From Ignavibacteria bacterium (GTDB taxonomy: Bacteria > Bacteroidota > Ignavibacteria > Tepidaquicellales > OLB5): 64,000 nt of DNA. A program made the position numbers and the translations under genes. Under the pieces are notes generated by a model that was not told the origin of the DNA, ran no database searches, and worked only from the letters and a program-made list of their open reading frames with translations. Of the stretch, positions 28,336-38,718 are shown in pieces. The stretch covers positions 1-64,000 of the forward strand of contig JADZAP010000025.1 in assembly GCA_020852705.1 (NCBI GenBank), written 5' to 3'. Every line of letters begins with the position of its first letter. The first letter of the stretch is position 1.

Positions 28336-28418
28336 CTTTACCTACTATAATAGCAGGCGGATTTCTTCTGCTTTCTTTTGTAATTCTATATCTTTTTAAA
28401 CATAAAAAAAGAAATTAA
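28323..28418 (+). CDS. Putative 31-aa single-pass membrane small protein overlapping the 5'-nucleotidase 3' end
   Basis: Hand translation MEQVTLPTIIAGGFLLLSFVILYLFKHKKRN*; below the ORF-track length cutoff. Confidence 0.5.
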   Translation: MEQVTLPTIIAGGFLLLSFVILYLFKHKKRN

Positions 28419-28463
28419 TGGAATTAAAAATTAAACCAAATTAATTATTTCTAAATTATAGTT

Positions 28464-29078
28464 TTATTTTTTGTATTTCCAATTTCTTGATTTGCCTTCT
28501 TTAATCCATTCAATTGCAGTTTTAATTCTTCTTGTTCTGGTTTCCTCAGTTTTTGCTTCGCCAATCCACTCAAGATATTCCCGTTTATGTGAAGGCGGAA
28601 ATGCCTTATACTTTTTGAGAGCAGATTTATTTTTATTTAAAGCATTCCGGAAATCGGGATGTAACTTATATACTTTACGTGTATGCTTGGGTTTTTCTGA
28701 ACGGTTAAATTTAACACCATTTTCATTAAGTTTCATTGCTTCCTTTATCCATTTTATAAGTTGTGTATCCTTAGGCAGGTCTTCAATAGTCTCTAATCTG
28801 CCTAAATTTCCCATAGATCCTTTTTTATCTTCTCCCATCAGTATTTTATGATCTTTCATCAAAGAGCTTTTCCAGAAACCAAGTACAGCATGCTTTTTAA
28901 ATGCTGCAAATCCAATAAACGGACCCTTATATTCAAAGCTGGGCATCCCCCATTTAATTGTTTCATTTACTTCAGGACATGTTTTATGAATTAATTCTCT
29001 AAGATGTGTTAAAATTGGTTTGGCAAAATCGTTTGATTTTGCTATATATGAATCAATTCGTTTATCCTTGTTTTGCAT
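28464..29078 (-). CDS. YdeI/DUF1801 family protein
   Basis: ETIKWGMPSFEYKGPFIGFAAFKKHAVLGFWK; C-terminal HPDFRNALNKNKSALKKYKAFPPSHKREYLEWIGEAKTEETRTRRIKTAIEWIKEGKSRNWKYKK. Confidence 0.88.
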   Translation of the reverse strand: MQNKDKRIDSYIAKSNDFAKPILTHLRELIHKTCPEVNETIKWGMPSFEYKGPFIGFAAFKKHAVLGFWKSSLMKDHKILMGEDKKGSMGNLGRLETIEDLPKDTQLIKWIKEAMKLNENGVKFNRSEKPKHTRKVYKLHPDFRNALNKNKSALKKYKAFPPSHKREYLEWIGEAKTEETRTRRIKTAIEWIKEGKSRNWKYKK

Positions 29079-29125
29079 TGTACTTGTTCACTTTTTTTAA
29101 AATCAATATGTTAATTGTATAATTT

Positions 29126-29623
29126 TTATGCTTTAATTCCGTATTCTGCGTTCCATGAACCCTGAATTTTACGGAGCTGAACAATTTGTCCTGTATGATA
29201 AGCATTATGTAATGTATATTGCGAAAACATTTCATACCAGCTTGCTCCATATCCCTTAAAAGCTTCCTTTGAAAGAAATTCATCTGATGATGCCTCAACT
29301 AGCTTAATAACCTCTTCCATTATATCTGAAAGCTTCTTTACAGTGCTTTTCCAGTTTTCTTCTGTTACAGATGCAACATCAAATGTTCTGCTGTTATCAA
29401 TTGTTATTTTATCTGGCTCAGCACCTTTAAATCTTAATAGCCAGCGGCTGTTCCAAAATATTAAGTGATCTACTATTCCCCAAATACTGTGACCGCCTGC
29501 TGAAAGGGGACTTGCTGCATCTTTTGCATCAAGTCCCGTTAAGGAATCAGTAAATGAAACCAGCCATCCTTTTTCGTTAAAAGTAGTTTTTAACTGATCT
29601 AATAAATATTTTTTTTGGCTCAT
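29126..29623 (-). CDS. DinB family protein
   Basis: GGHSIWGIVDHLIFWNSRWLLRFKG...YTLHNAYHTGQIVQLRKIQGSW. Confidence 0.88.
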   Translation of the reverse strand: MSQKKYLLDQLKTTFNEKGWLVSFTDSLTGLDAKDAASPLSAGGHSIWGIVDHLIFWNSRWLLRFKGAEPDKITIDNSRTFDVASVTEENWKSTVKKLSDIMEEVIKLVEASSDEFLSKEAFKGYGASWYEMFSQYTLHNAYHTGQIVQLRKIQGSWNAEYGIKA

Positions 29624-29630
29624 ATAATAA

Positions 29631-30056
29631 TTATTTTCTATTATTTTGTATTACAGGTTTCAATCTGCAAATTTTTGAAACTAAAAATCTGTTTCTGTTA
29701 AAAAGCTTATAAAATACCCAGGTTAATTTTCTCAATGGCTGCACCCAAAGTAAATAACCAAATGGTTTTGACCACCATACGGTTTTCATTCCGAAAATAT
29801 AAGCATCTGCTCCAATCAGTTTTTTTCCGTTATTAAATAAAAGTATAATATCCCTGTTTAAATTTTCTTCATCTAACCCAAGTTTTACCTTAACCCATTC
29901 TTCCTGCAGCATTGCAATATTAAATCCGGTTTTCTTTATAGTTTTTTCCCAAAACGGTATCCACCATGAGCAGAATCCGCACTTGCCGTCATATAAAACC
30001 CAGCCTTCAGGATTTGACATATCGGTGAAATTTATCATCTTGCCTATATTGTCCAT
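29631..30056 (-). CDS. DCC family (DUF393) thiol-disulfide oxidoreductase-like protein
   Basis: WVLYDGKCGFCSWWIPFWEK; GADAYIFGMKTVWWSKPFGYLLW. Confidence 0.8.
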   Translation of the reverse strand: MDNIGKMINFTDMSNPEGWVLYDGKCGFCSWWIPFWEKTIKKTGFNIAMLQEEWVKVKLGLDEENLNRDIILLFNNGKKLIGADAYIFGMKTVWWSKPFGYLLWVQPLRKLTWVFYKLFNRNRFLVSKICRLKPVIQNNRK

Positions 30057-30655
30057 TCATCATGTATTATTGCTATTAGATAGTTTTTTCCGTTATACTC
30101 TTTAAAAACAAATCGCAATGCCCGCCAGTCCATTCCGTTAAATTTTACTTCAAATCCTGAAAAATAGCTTTCTGTATATTCAAGTCCCGGATAGACTGTT
30201 TCAATATTGTTAGCGGTGTTACTATGTCCCAGGCAATTATTAAGTGAAAGTTTTTCAGCATTCAAAAAATCTACATCATATACAAACCTTTTAAAATACT
30301 CTTTTATCGGAAGGTAAATTGAATCTCCGGTTCCATCCATATATCCCCAGAAATAATATTTAGGTTTCAACCTGCTAAAGCAATCCATAAAATATTGCTT
30401 AGAAAAAACCCGGTCATTAACGGTATCAATATAACCATATGGTGAAAACCGTACTCCTTCAATTGGATGAAATAATTTACCAAGTTTAAAATATTCTTCA
30501 TTTTTAATTAATTCTAATATTCTTTTTGAAAGATCAGGAAGTGAAGAATCTGCAGAAGTGTTTAAGTTACAAGATGGTATTATTGTTTCTGATTCTGCTG
30601 AACAATTATAAATAAACCTGAAACAAATAACTATTGCAATTAATAAATATTTCAT
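30044..30655 (-). CDS. Hypothetical exported protein
   Basis: Signal peptide MKYLLIAIVICFRFIYNCSA; overlaps the start of the DCC gene. Confidence 0.6.
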   Translation of the reverse strand: MKYLLIAIVICFRFIYNCSAESETIIPSCNLNTSADSSLPDLSKRILELIKNEEYFKLGKLFHPIEGVRFSPYGYIDTVNDRVFSKQYFMDCFSRLKPKYYFWGYMDGTGDSIYLPIKEYFKRFVYDVDFLNAEKLSLNNCLGHSNTANNIETVYPGLEYTESYFSGFEVKFNGMDWRALRFVFKEYNGKNYLIAIIHDEWTI

Positions 30656-30829
30656 AATTATGCTGAGGGTTAATAAATATATAAACTAAACATAATAAAA
30701 CAAATTTACTCATCTATTTTTTATAATACAATTTAGAATTATACAAAGCAAACAGCTGTATTACCTTTAATTATTCCCTAATTTTAACGATTTTTGAATA
30801 TTAAAAAATATTTGTCATAAAAATACTAT

Positions 30830-32065
30830 ATGCTGAGTTCACTTTCTAAAATTACAAGGATAATATCTTCAAATTTAAATAAAAAAGTAACAAAAGAAAC
30901 AGATGGTCATATAATAGCTCTGGGAGGCGGTGGATTCAGCGATCAGCCCGATAATCCTTTGCTTGATGAATATCTTTTGCTTCAAACTAATAAAGCCAAA
31001 CCAAAAGTTCTTTTTTTACCTACAGCAGGCGGTGATCATGAAGACTATATCAAAAAGTTTTACCGCGCTTATAAGAAATTTAACTGTATTCCTTCACATC
31101 TTTCACTTTCAAAAAAAACTTATCCATATAGAAAACTTGAGCAAATGGTTTTATCCCAAAACCTGATATTTGTAGGAGGAGGCAGTCCAAGGTTTTTAAT
31201 GCAGGTTTGGCGTAAAGCCGGTCTTAACCGGATAATTAAAAAAGCATGGCAAAATGGCATTGTACTCAGCGGTATGTCCGCTGGCGGTATTTGCTGGTTT
31301 GAAGATGGTTTTACCAATCCAAAGGATGATATTTGGAGAAGAATAAGCTGTCTGGGTTTTCTTGAAGGAAGTTTCTGTCCCCACTATGATAAAAGGGGAG
31401 AGCTTCGTAAAGCATTCAGGAAAATGATTTCTACCGGAGAAATATCCAATGGTTACGGAGTTCAGGATGGTGTTGCACTTCATTTTATCGGCACTGAATT
31501 GAAGTATATTGTTTCAAACCGTTCAGATGCTAAAGCTTTTTTAGTGAAAAAAAGCGGATTTAGAGTAAGAGAAAAACCTATTGAGCCATCTTATCTTGGC
31601 ATTTTGCATGTTTCGCATAAACCCGATTCAACTAATTCTTCAATTGAATTTGACAAAACAGATTCAACTGAATTTGTGAAGGAATACATTAAACGTATAA
31701 ATGATCATAATATTGATGGTTTGCTCGAAATGACTTCGGATAATGCATCATTTATTGATTCCATGGGAATAAATACAAAAGGAAGATATGAAATGAAAAA
31801 AGCATGGCAGGTTTTGCTTGAATTTTTTCCGGATTACACAGTTGTTGTAAAAGATATGATAGCAAAAAACGGAATGGTAGCCGTATTTGGTACAGCTAAA
31901 GGTACTCTTGCAGCAAACGGCAAACTTCAGTCCGAAAATAAATTTGAAATTCCTGCATCGTGGACTGCTGCCGTTGAAAAGGGGAAGATTTCCAAATGGC
32001 GTGTTTATGCAGATAATCAGCCGGTTAGAAAATTGATTGAAAAATATAAGGGTATTAGGTTTTAA
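30830..32065 (+). CDS. Peptidase S51-like domain fused to SnoaL/NTF2-like domain
   Basis: S51: HIIALGGGGFSD, LIFVGGGSPRFLMQVWRKAGL, GIVLSGMSAGGICWFEDG; C-terminal FVKEYIKRINDHNIDGLLEMTSDNASFIDSMG...KGKISKWRVYAD, SnoaL-like. Confidence 0.85.
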   Translation: MLSSLSKITRIISSNLNKKVTKETDGHIIALGGGGFSDQPDNPLLDEYLLLQTNKAKPKVLFLPTAGGDHEDYIKKFYRAYKKFNCIPSHLSLSKKTYPYRKLEQMVLSQNLIFVGGGSPRFLMQVWRKAGLNRIIKKAWQNGIVLSGMSAGGICWFEDGFTNPKDDIWRRISCLGFLEGSFCPHYDKRGELRKAFRKMISTGEISNGYGVQDGVALHFIGTELKYIVSNRSDAKAFLVKKSGFRVREKPIEPSYLGILHVSHKPDSTNSSIEFDKTDSTEFVKEYIKRINDHNIDGLLEMTSDNASFIDSMGINTKGRYEMKKAWQVLLEFFPDYTVVVKDMIAKNGMVAVFGTAKGTLAANGKLQSENKFEIPASWTAAVEKGKISKWRVYADNQPVRKLIEKYKGIRF

Positions 32066-32193
32066 TTTGATTTTATATCCTTTCAATACACTGTTATTTG
32101 AATACAGTTAGTCTGATTTTTTATGGAACGCCAAGGAGTGAAATTTAATTATATATTATACACGGCTTTCCTGAAATTTGTTTTAACTATAAT

Positions 32194-33075
32194 TTGAAAG
32201 TTGTAAAATTAAATAACAAACGTATTCCGGCTTTTAAAGAATATTTCAATAAATATTCTAAAGCACAGGATGAATCATATCCGCCTCAGGCAGATTATTC
32301 AATTAGTAAAAATGAGCCTGTTTTTATTTTACTTGATCATACGGGTAATATTGCCGGTGTTGCAGCACTTATGATGTCTCATGTTTACAAAGAGACAGGT
32401 TCGGCACGATTCCGGATGTTCCACTGCGTTGAACAATTAGCTGTAAATTACAAAATACTTCTTAATGAAATTTTAAAGTTTACAAAAGGATTAAAAAGTA
32501 TTTATTGTTTTACTGAAGAAAATCAATGTGCAATGTGCAATGTATGGGAAGAAATTGGTTTTTATGCAAAACGATATGCATGGATACTGAACCGTAATGC
32601 TATTTTGAATGAAAATCCTGTTTTTTTAAACGGTTATGAACTTAAACCATTTCGCACGGGAATTGACGAAGAAGCATTATGCTATGTTATAAATGATGCT
32701 TTTGGTAATTCTTTCGGTCATGTAAAAATGAATTCAGAGAGGATTAAAATGCTTCAAAATGAATCATCATATATAGATGGTGGGATTTTACTGCTGTGGA
32801 AGGATAAAAAACCTGTAGGCTCAATTTCTTTAACTTCCGATATGGATGACGGAATAATGACACTTTTTATTGATGGAATTGCTGTAATACATTCTCAACA
32901 GGGGAAAGGATTGGGCAAAAACCTTCTGCGTTCAGGTATTGAATTTGCAGTGAAGAAAGGTTATACAAAAGTTAAGCTGAGCGTAAACACAAAAAATGAA
33001 AAAGCAGCAGAACTTTATTTTAAGGAAGGTTTTATAAAAGAGGCATTATATAAAAGCTATTATTACGATATTTAA
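32194..33075 (+). CDS. GNAT family N-acetyltransferase (TTG start)
   Basis: IDGIAVIHSQQGKGLGKNLLRSGIEFAVKKGYTKVKLSVNTKNEKAAELYFKEGF. Confidence 0.87.
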   Translation: MKVVKLNNKRIPAFKEYFNKYSKAQDESYPPQADYSISKNEPVFILLDHTGNIAGVAALMMSHVYKETGSARFRMFHCVEQLAVNYKILLNEILKFTKGLKSIYCFTEENQCAMCNVWEEIGFYAKRYAWILNRNAILNENPVFLNGYELKPFRTGIDEEALCYVINDAFGNSFGHVKMNSERIKMLQNESSYIDGGILLLWKDKKPVGSISLTSDMDDGIMTLFIDGIAVIHSQQGKGLGKNLLRSGIEFAVKKGYTKVKLSVNTKNEKAAELYFKEGFIKEALYKSYYYDI

Positions 33076-33081
33076 AATTTA

Positions 33082-34278
33082 ATGGTAAAAGATAAATCTG
33101 AACTTACAGAACTTAAAAATGAATTTATTGAGCTTATAATAAACTCAATGCAGGATAATACTTTTGTAAAATTTACACTTGGTAAATACAGGGGAAAAGA
33201 AGACGGTATAGAAAATATATTTATTGCTCCTGTTAAGCTAAAAGATGATGTAAAATATTCGTTCAGGTATAAATATAAAACCCGTGATGTTTATAAAAAC
33301 TACGATATTACTGAATCTGCTGACTTAATTGCAGATGAGCTTGGTAACCGTTTCCTTTCAGGAACATTGTTTTCTACAAAAAATGATTTTGTTTTGGAGT
33401 ACAATAAAAAACGTGTTCCTAGGACTTTTACCAGAAAAGCATCATTTTCTAAGGTTGAAATAAAAGAGCATAACAGAATTAAGACCCGTTATATTGATTC
33501 CCGTGATAAGTATCTCAACTTGCTTGGTATTACTAATGCCAAAGGAGAAGTCAGAGGGGAAAAATATGATAAATTCAGGCAGGTTGATAAATTTGTAGAA
33601 ATACTGCAATCTCTTATTGTTTCAAGCCCGCTTGCTGAAAGCCCTGAACTTAATATACTTGATCTAGGAAGCGGAAAAAGTTATTTAACTTTTGCTGTTT
33701 ATTCTTACATTAACTCACATGGCAAAAAGACACATACTACCGGTGTTGAGCAAAGAGAAGACCTTGTGAATTTATCTAATCAATTTGCTGCCGAGTGCAA
33801 TTACAATGATCTTAAATTTATAAAGGGATCTATAAATGAAGTATCGCTTAAAAATGCTGATATAGTTATTGCGCTTCATGCCTGCGATACAGCTACTGAT
33901 GATGCCATTCAAAAAGCTATTGAGCTTAAGGCAAAAATAATTGTTCTTGCTCCATGCTGTCAAAAGTATGTGAGAAAACATTTTGAAATACCGGATAACC
34001 TGAAACCTGTATTTAAGTATGGTATCCTTGAAGAACATTTATCTTCATTTTTAACTGACGGACTGCGTTCACTTACATTAGAAGCATTGGGTTATGAAAC
34101 AAAAATATTTGAATTTATCTCAGGTGAACATACAAATAAAAATATCATGATAACCGCAGTTAAAAAAGATGAAACACAAGATAATTATATAAGTAAAGTT
34201 GTTGAAATTGAAAAAATGAAATCTCTTTTTAGCTTATCAGATTTTTATTTGGATAAGCTGCTTATTAAAAAACAATAA
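33082..34278 (+). CDS. Class I SAM-dependent methyltransferase, METTL25/Methyltransf_32-like
   Basis: LNILDLGSGKSYLTFAVYSYI; IVIALHACDTATDDAI; IIVLAPCCQKYVRK. Confidence 0.85.
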   Translation: MVKDKSELTELKNEFIELIINSMQDNTFVKFTLGKYRGKEDGIENIFIAPVKLKDDVKYSFRYKYKTRDVYKNYDITESADLIADELGNRFLSGTLFSTKNDFVLEYNKKRVPRTFTRKASFSKVEIKEHNRIKTRYIDSRDKYLNLLGITNAKGEVRGEKYDKFRQVDKFVEILQSLIVSSPLAESPELNILDLGSGKSYLTFAVYSYINSHGKKTHTTGVEQREDLVNLSNQFAAECNYNDLKFIKGSINEVSLKNADIVIALHACDTATDDAIQKAIELKAKIIVLAPCCQKYVRKHFEIPDNLKPVFKYGILEEHLSSFLTDGLRSLTLEALGYETKIFEFISGEHTNKNIMITAVKKDETQDNYISKVVEIEKMKSLFSLSDFYLDKLLIKKQ

Positions 34279-34293
34279 ATAAATTATAAAGTT

Positions 34294-35643
34294 ATGTTAA
34301 AACTAGATCTTTCTCATGTTATAAAATTTCTTCCGGAAAGTGAATTAAACTCGTATAACTCAGCAGCTGTAGAAGCAAACAAAACTCTTGAAAATGGCAC
34401 AGGAAAAGGCAGTGATTTCCGGGGATGGCTTAATCTTCCTAAAGATATTTCAGCAAATGAAATTGCTGAAATTAAACAATGCGCAGATGATCTTTCAGGC
34501 TGCAGTGATATTATAATTGTTATCGGAATAGGAGGTTCCTATCTTGGTGCCAGAGCAGTTATTGATGCACTTTCTGATAATTTTAACTCATTGAAAAACC
34601 GATCAGAGCGAGGTGCTCCGCTAATATTATTTGCAGGAAATAATATTAGCGAAGATTATCATGCAGAGCTTGTAAATCTGCTGGATAAATTTGATTACTC
34701 TGTTATTGTCATCTCAAAATCAGGCACAACTACAGAACCTGCTTTAGGTTTCCGTTTGCTTAAATTACACATTGAAGCCAAATACGGCAAAAAAGATGCA
34801 AAAAAACGCATTGCAGCCGTTACCGATAAGCAAAAAGGAGCTTTAAAAAACCTTGCAGATTCCGAAGGATACAAAACTTTTGTAATACCTGATGACATAG
34901 GCGGCAGATATTCGGTTTTAACGCCTGTTGGTTTACTGCCTATTGCAGCAGCCGGTTTTAATATTGAAAATCTTCTTGCGGGTGCAAAAAATATGATGCA
35001 GATATGTTTTGATAAAACAAACATACATGATAATCCTGCTAACTTATATGCTGCTGCCAGAAATGCACTGTATAAAAATGGTAAAGCAATTGAAATCCTT
35101 GCAAGTTTTACTCCAAATCTCAGCTACTTTATTGAGTGGTGGAAACAGCTCTTTGGTGAATCAGAAGGTAAAGATGAAAAAGGAATTTTTCCGGCAGGGG
35201 TTAATTTCACAACTGATCTTCATTCAATGGGACAGTGGATGCAGGAAGGTACTAGAAATATTTTTGAAACTGTCATTAAAGTTAATAGTAATAAATTTAC
35301 TTTAAAAGTGCCAAATGATAAAGATAATCTTGATGAGCTTAATTATCTTTCAAACAAAAGATTGGGTGAAATTAACAAAATGGCTGAGCTTGGCACTATG
35401 CTTGCGCATGTAGAAGGCGGAGTTCCTAATATTTCCGTAACTATTGAAAAAATTGATGAATTTAATCTGGGTGAACTTATTTATTTCTTTGAAAAAGCAT
35501 GCGGTATAAGCGGGTATTTGCTTGGGGTAAATCCCTTTAATCAGCCCGGCGTTGAAGCGTATAAAAAAAATATGTTTGCACTTTTAAATAAACCCGGATT
35601 TGAAAAATTGAAAGCTGAAATTGAAAATAAACTGAATAAATAA
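34294..35643 (+). CDS. pgi: Glucose-6-phosphate isomerase
   Basis: IIIVIGIGGSYLGARAVIDAL; VISKSGTTTEPALGFRLL; GLLPIAAAGF; NPFNQPGVEAYKKNMF. Confidence 0.94.
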   Translation: MLKLDLSHVIKFLPESELNSYNSAAVEANKTLENGTGKGSDFRGWLNLPKDISANEIAEIKQCADDLSGCSDIIIVIGIGGSYLGARAVIDALSDNFNSLKNRSERGAPLILFAGNNISEDYHAELVNLLDKFDYSVIVISKSGTTTEPALGFRLLKLHIEAKYGKKDAKKRIAAVTDKQKGALKNLADSEGYKTFVIPDDIGGRYSVLTPVGLLPIAAAGFNIENLLAGAKNMMQICFDKTNIHDNPANLYAAARNALYKNGKAIEILASFTPNLSYFIEWWKQLFGESEGKDEKGIFPAGVNFTTDLHSMGQWMQEGTRNIFETVIKVNSNKFTLKVPNDKDNLDELNYLSNKRLGEINKMAELGTMLAHVEGGVPNISVTIEKIDEFNLGELIYFFEKACGISGYLLGVNPFNQPGVEAYKKNMFALLNKPGFEKLKAEIENKLNK

Positions 35644-35672
35644 TCATTTATTTACAATTAATATATAATAAA

Positions 35673-36539
35673 ATGAAAACATTTCTGCAATTAGTTATTT
35701 TAATTTGTATTTTTATGGGAAATACATATACACAAAATCATTCCTGCTGCGAAGATAAAGGCACCACAGGAAGTGACATTTCTGCTCCTAACATTATGGC
35801 AGCATTTGGTAACGAACAGTCATTTAAAAATGTTCATCCGCAGCCATTGCCTTTTAAATTAACAGATGGAAAAGGCTCAATGATAACCTTTAAAACACCT
35901 GACGGTACAGATGCCTACGGTTACCAGGTAAAAGCCGATAAACTCTCAGATTACTGGATATTCATTTTTCATGAGTGGTATGGACTTAATGATTATATTA
36001 AACAGGAAGCAGAAGAAGTTGCCTCAACACTTGGAAATGTAAATGTGCTGGCTATTGATCTTTATGATGGTAAAGTTGCATCCAACAATGATGATGCTGC
36101 AAAGTATGTTCAATCAGTAAATAATGAACGGGCTTTAAATATTATTTACGGTGCACGTGATTATGCCGGAGCGGATGCTGTTTTTGCTACACTTGGCTGG
36201 TGTTTTGGCGGCTCATGGAGCAATCAGGCAGCTATTGAGCTTGGCAGCAGATGTAAAGCATGTGTTATATATTATGGAATGCCTGAGCAGAATATCAACA
36301 GACTTGAAAAACTTAAAGCACCGGTACTTGGTATCTTTGCAAAACAGGATGCGAGGATAACTCCGGAAGTAGCAGAAAAATTTGAAGAAAATTTAAAGAG
36401 TCTTAACATTCCAGTAACCATTTATATTTATGATGCAGTTCATGCATTTGCAAATCCAAGCAATCCTAAACACGATGCTGAAGCAACTAAGGATGCAAAA
36501 GAAAAAACTTATAGCTTTTTGAAAGAGAAATTGCCGTAA
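35673..36539 (+). CDS. Dienelactone hydrolase family protein, exported
   Basis: Signal peptide; FHEWYGLNDYIKQEAEEVAS; ATLGWCFGGSWS (Cys nucleophile); YDAVHAFANPSN. Confidence 0.88.
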   Translation: MKTFLQLVILICIFMGNTYTQNHSCCEDKGTTGSDISAPNIMAAFGNEQSFKNVHPQPLPFKLTDGKGSMITFKTPDGTDAYGYQVKADKLSDYWIFIFHEWYGLNDYIKQEAEEVASTLGNVNVLAIDLYDGKVASNNDDAAKYVQSVNNERALNIIYGARDYAGADAVFATLGWCFGGSWSNQAAIELGSRCKACVIYYGMPEQNINRLEKLKAPVLGIFAKQDARITPEVAEKFEENLKSLNIPVTIYIYDAVHAFANPSNPKHDAEATKDAKEKTYSFLKEKLP

Positions 36540-36602
36540 ACTAAATTTTTCCAACTCATTAAATAAATCAATAGTTTTATTTAATGAGGGTTATACAATA
36601 TT

Positions 36603-38621
36603 TCAATAATTTATCAATTCACTCAACTTCTCTGTAAATCTTTCTTTGGGAAAGAAATTTTTCTCTAATTCAGCTGCAAACGGTACAGGAGTATCAAGCG
36701 AAGCTGAGCGAATTACAGGAGCATCTAAATATTCAAACAGGTTTTCGCATATCCATGCTGCAATTTCACCCCCAATTCCTCCAAATAAAGTATCTTCATG
36801 CAAAATGATAACCTTACCGGTTTTCTTCACGCTTTCGGCTATAGTATTGTAATCCAAGGGAACAAGTGTTCGCAGGTCAATTATATCTGCTGTAATTTCT
36901 TTCATTTTGTCCAATACATCTTGTGCCCAGTGAACTCCCATTCCGTAAGTAATAATTGTTACATCATCACCTTTTCGTGCATATCGGGCTTTCCCCAATG
37001 GAAGGGTATAATATCCCTCAGGTACATTTTCACTTTTACTGCGGTAAAGTGCTTTATGTTCAAAAAACAACACGGGATTCGGATCTTCAAATGAACTTAA
37101 CAGCATCCCTTTTGCATCAAAAGGTGTTGCAGGATAAACTACTTTAAGCCCGGGAACATGCGTAAACCACGCCTCATTGCTTTGTGAATGAAAAGGTCCC
37201 GCGCCAACACCGCCTCCTGCAGGCATTCTTATAACTACATCTGCATTCTGTCCCCAGCGGTAATTAATCTTTGCCAAATTATTCACTATCTGATTAAATC
37301 CGCAGGTAACAAAATCAGCAAACTGCATTTCTACCATAGCTTTGTAACCGTTTATTGCTAACCCAAGACCTGTACCCACAATTGCAGATTCACATAAAGG
37401 TGTGTTACGAACTCTTTCTTTACCGAATTCTTTATAAAAATTTTCAGTAACTTTAAATACTCCGCCATATTCAGCAATATCCTGCCCCATAAGTATCAGA
37501 TTATCATGTTTTTTCATAGCCTCATATAAACCATCACTTATAGCATCAACTAATCTTTTTTCTTTAACAACTTTACCGGGTTCACTAATTGTTTGTTCAA
37601 ATGGTGCATAAACATCCGCCAATTCGTAAGCTGTGTTTGGTTTAATTTTGGGTTCTGCAAATGCTGTTTCTAAAGCTTTTTCAATTTCAATCTTAAATTT
37701 ATCTCTTATTATCTGAATAGTTGAGGACTTAAGCAGCCCTTCGTTCTGTAAATAAGTTTCATAATTTTTAACAGGATCTTTTGCCTGCCATTTTTCAAAC
37801 AGTTCTTTTGGCACATACTTTACCCCGGAGGCTTCTTCATGTCCCCGCATACGGAATGTCATACATTCTATCATTACTGGGCGCGGCTTTTTTTTCATAC
37901 TGTTTCTTAGTGTTAATATCCTGTCATATACTTCAAGCAGGTTATTCCCGTCTATTTTATATGCTTCCATTCCGTAGCCAATTGCTTTATCCACAAGTGC
38001 TTTGCATTTATACTGCTCGCTGACCGGAGTTGAAAGTCCGTATGCATTATTTTCTATTATAAAAATTACGGGAAGATTCCACACAGCAGCAACATTAAGC
38101 GATTCGTGGAAGTCGCCTTCGCTTGTACCGCCATCTCCAGTAAATACTGCAGTAATCTTCAGATCGTAATTAGAATTTTTAATTTTTCTAAGGTATTCTG
38201 CAAGTGCAATTCCATCTGCAATTCCTAATTGCGGTCCTAGATGACTTATCATTCCAACAATATGATGCTCTTTTGTGCCAAAATGAAATGAACGCTCACG
38301 TCCTTTAGAAAATCCATTGTAAGAACCCTGCAGCTGCTTAAATAGTTTATCTAAAGGCAGTTTTCGCGAAGTAAATACACCAAGGTTACGGTGCATTGGC
38401 AGTATATATTCATCTAAAGCCATGGCTTTGGTAACGCCAACCGATATTGCTTCTTGTCCAATTCCTGAAAACCATTTGCTTATTTTACCAAGTCTTAAGT
38501 TTAAAAGCATTTTTTCTTCTATCATTCGGGGAAGCAGAACTGCTTTATAAAGCTCTAACAAGGTTTCATCTGTATATTTTTTTCTGTTGAATTCCATTTC
38601 GGGTGTTTCAGTTGATATCAT
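36603..38621 (-). CDS. Fused alpha+beta E1 component of 2-oxoacid dehydrogenase
   Basis: Alpha: FTGDGGTSEGDFHESLNVAAVWNLPVIFIIENNAYGLSTP (ThDP motif); beta: GQDIAEYGGVFKVTENFYKEFGKERVRNTPLCESAIVGTGLGLAINGYK. Confidence 0.92.
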   Translation of the reverse strand: MISTETPEMEFNRKKYTDETLLELYKAVLLPRMIEEKMLLNLRLGKISKWFSGIGQEAISVGVTKAMALDEYILPMHRNLGVFTSRKLPLDKLFKQLQGSYNGFSKGRERSFHFGTKEHHIVGMISHLGPQLGIADGIALAEYLRKIKNSNYDLKITAVFTGDGGTSEGDFHESLNVAAVWNLPVIFIIENNAYGLSTPVSEQYKCKALVDKAIGYGMEAYKIDGNNLLEVYDRILTLRNSMKKKPRPVMIECMTFRMRGHEEASGVKYVPKELFEKWQAKDPVKNYETYLQNEGLLKSSTIQIIRDKFKIEIEKALETAFAEPKIKPNTAYELADVYAPFEQTISEPGKVVKEKRLVDAISDGLYEAMKKHDNLILMGQDIAEYGGVFKVTENFYKEFGKERVRNTPLCESAIVGTGLGLAINGYKAMVEMQFADFVTCGFNQIVNNLAKINYRWGQNADVVIRMPAGGGVGAGPFHSQSNEAWFTHVPGLKVVYPATPFDAKGMLLSSFEDPNPVLFFEHKALYRSKSENVPEGYYTLPLGKARYARKGDDVTIITYGMGVHWAQDVLDKMKEITADIIDLRTLVPLDYNTIAESVKKTGKVIILHEDTLFGGIGGEIAAWICENLFEYLDAPVIRSASLDTPVPFAAELEKNFFPKERFTEKLSELINY

Positions 38622-38663
38622 TTTATTATTAATGACTTCAGTAAATTTTTGTTTTACAAATAC

Positions 38664-38696
38664 AAAAAAAGGGAAGACACTTTATGACTTCCCTTT
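38664..38696 (-). terminator. Rho-independent terminator downstream of ferritin (minus strand)
   Basis: AAAGGGAAG-acactttatga-CTTCCCTTT; reading minus strand the stem ends in a T run. Confidence 0.75.
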
Positions 38697-38718
38697 ATGG
38701 AAATTGTTTACATTAAAA

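Noticed and set aside
28471-28851. 126-aa plus-strand ORF with hydrophobic N-terminus
   Set aside because: Antisense to the YdeI/DUF1801 gene, which has strong family motifs.
35673-36539. Dienelactone hydrolase considered part of the aminomuconate/kynurenine pathway
   Set aside because: It has a signal peptide and sits between pgi and E1; nothing links it to the pathway substrates.
36646-38023. Several plus-strand ORFs (36646, 36798, 36956, 37781)
   Set aside because: Shadow ORFs opposite the E1 dehydrogenase gene.
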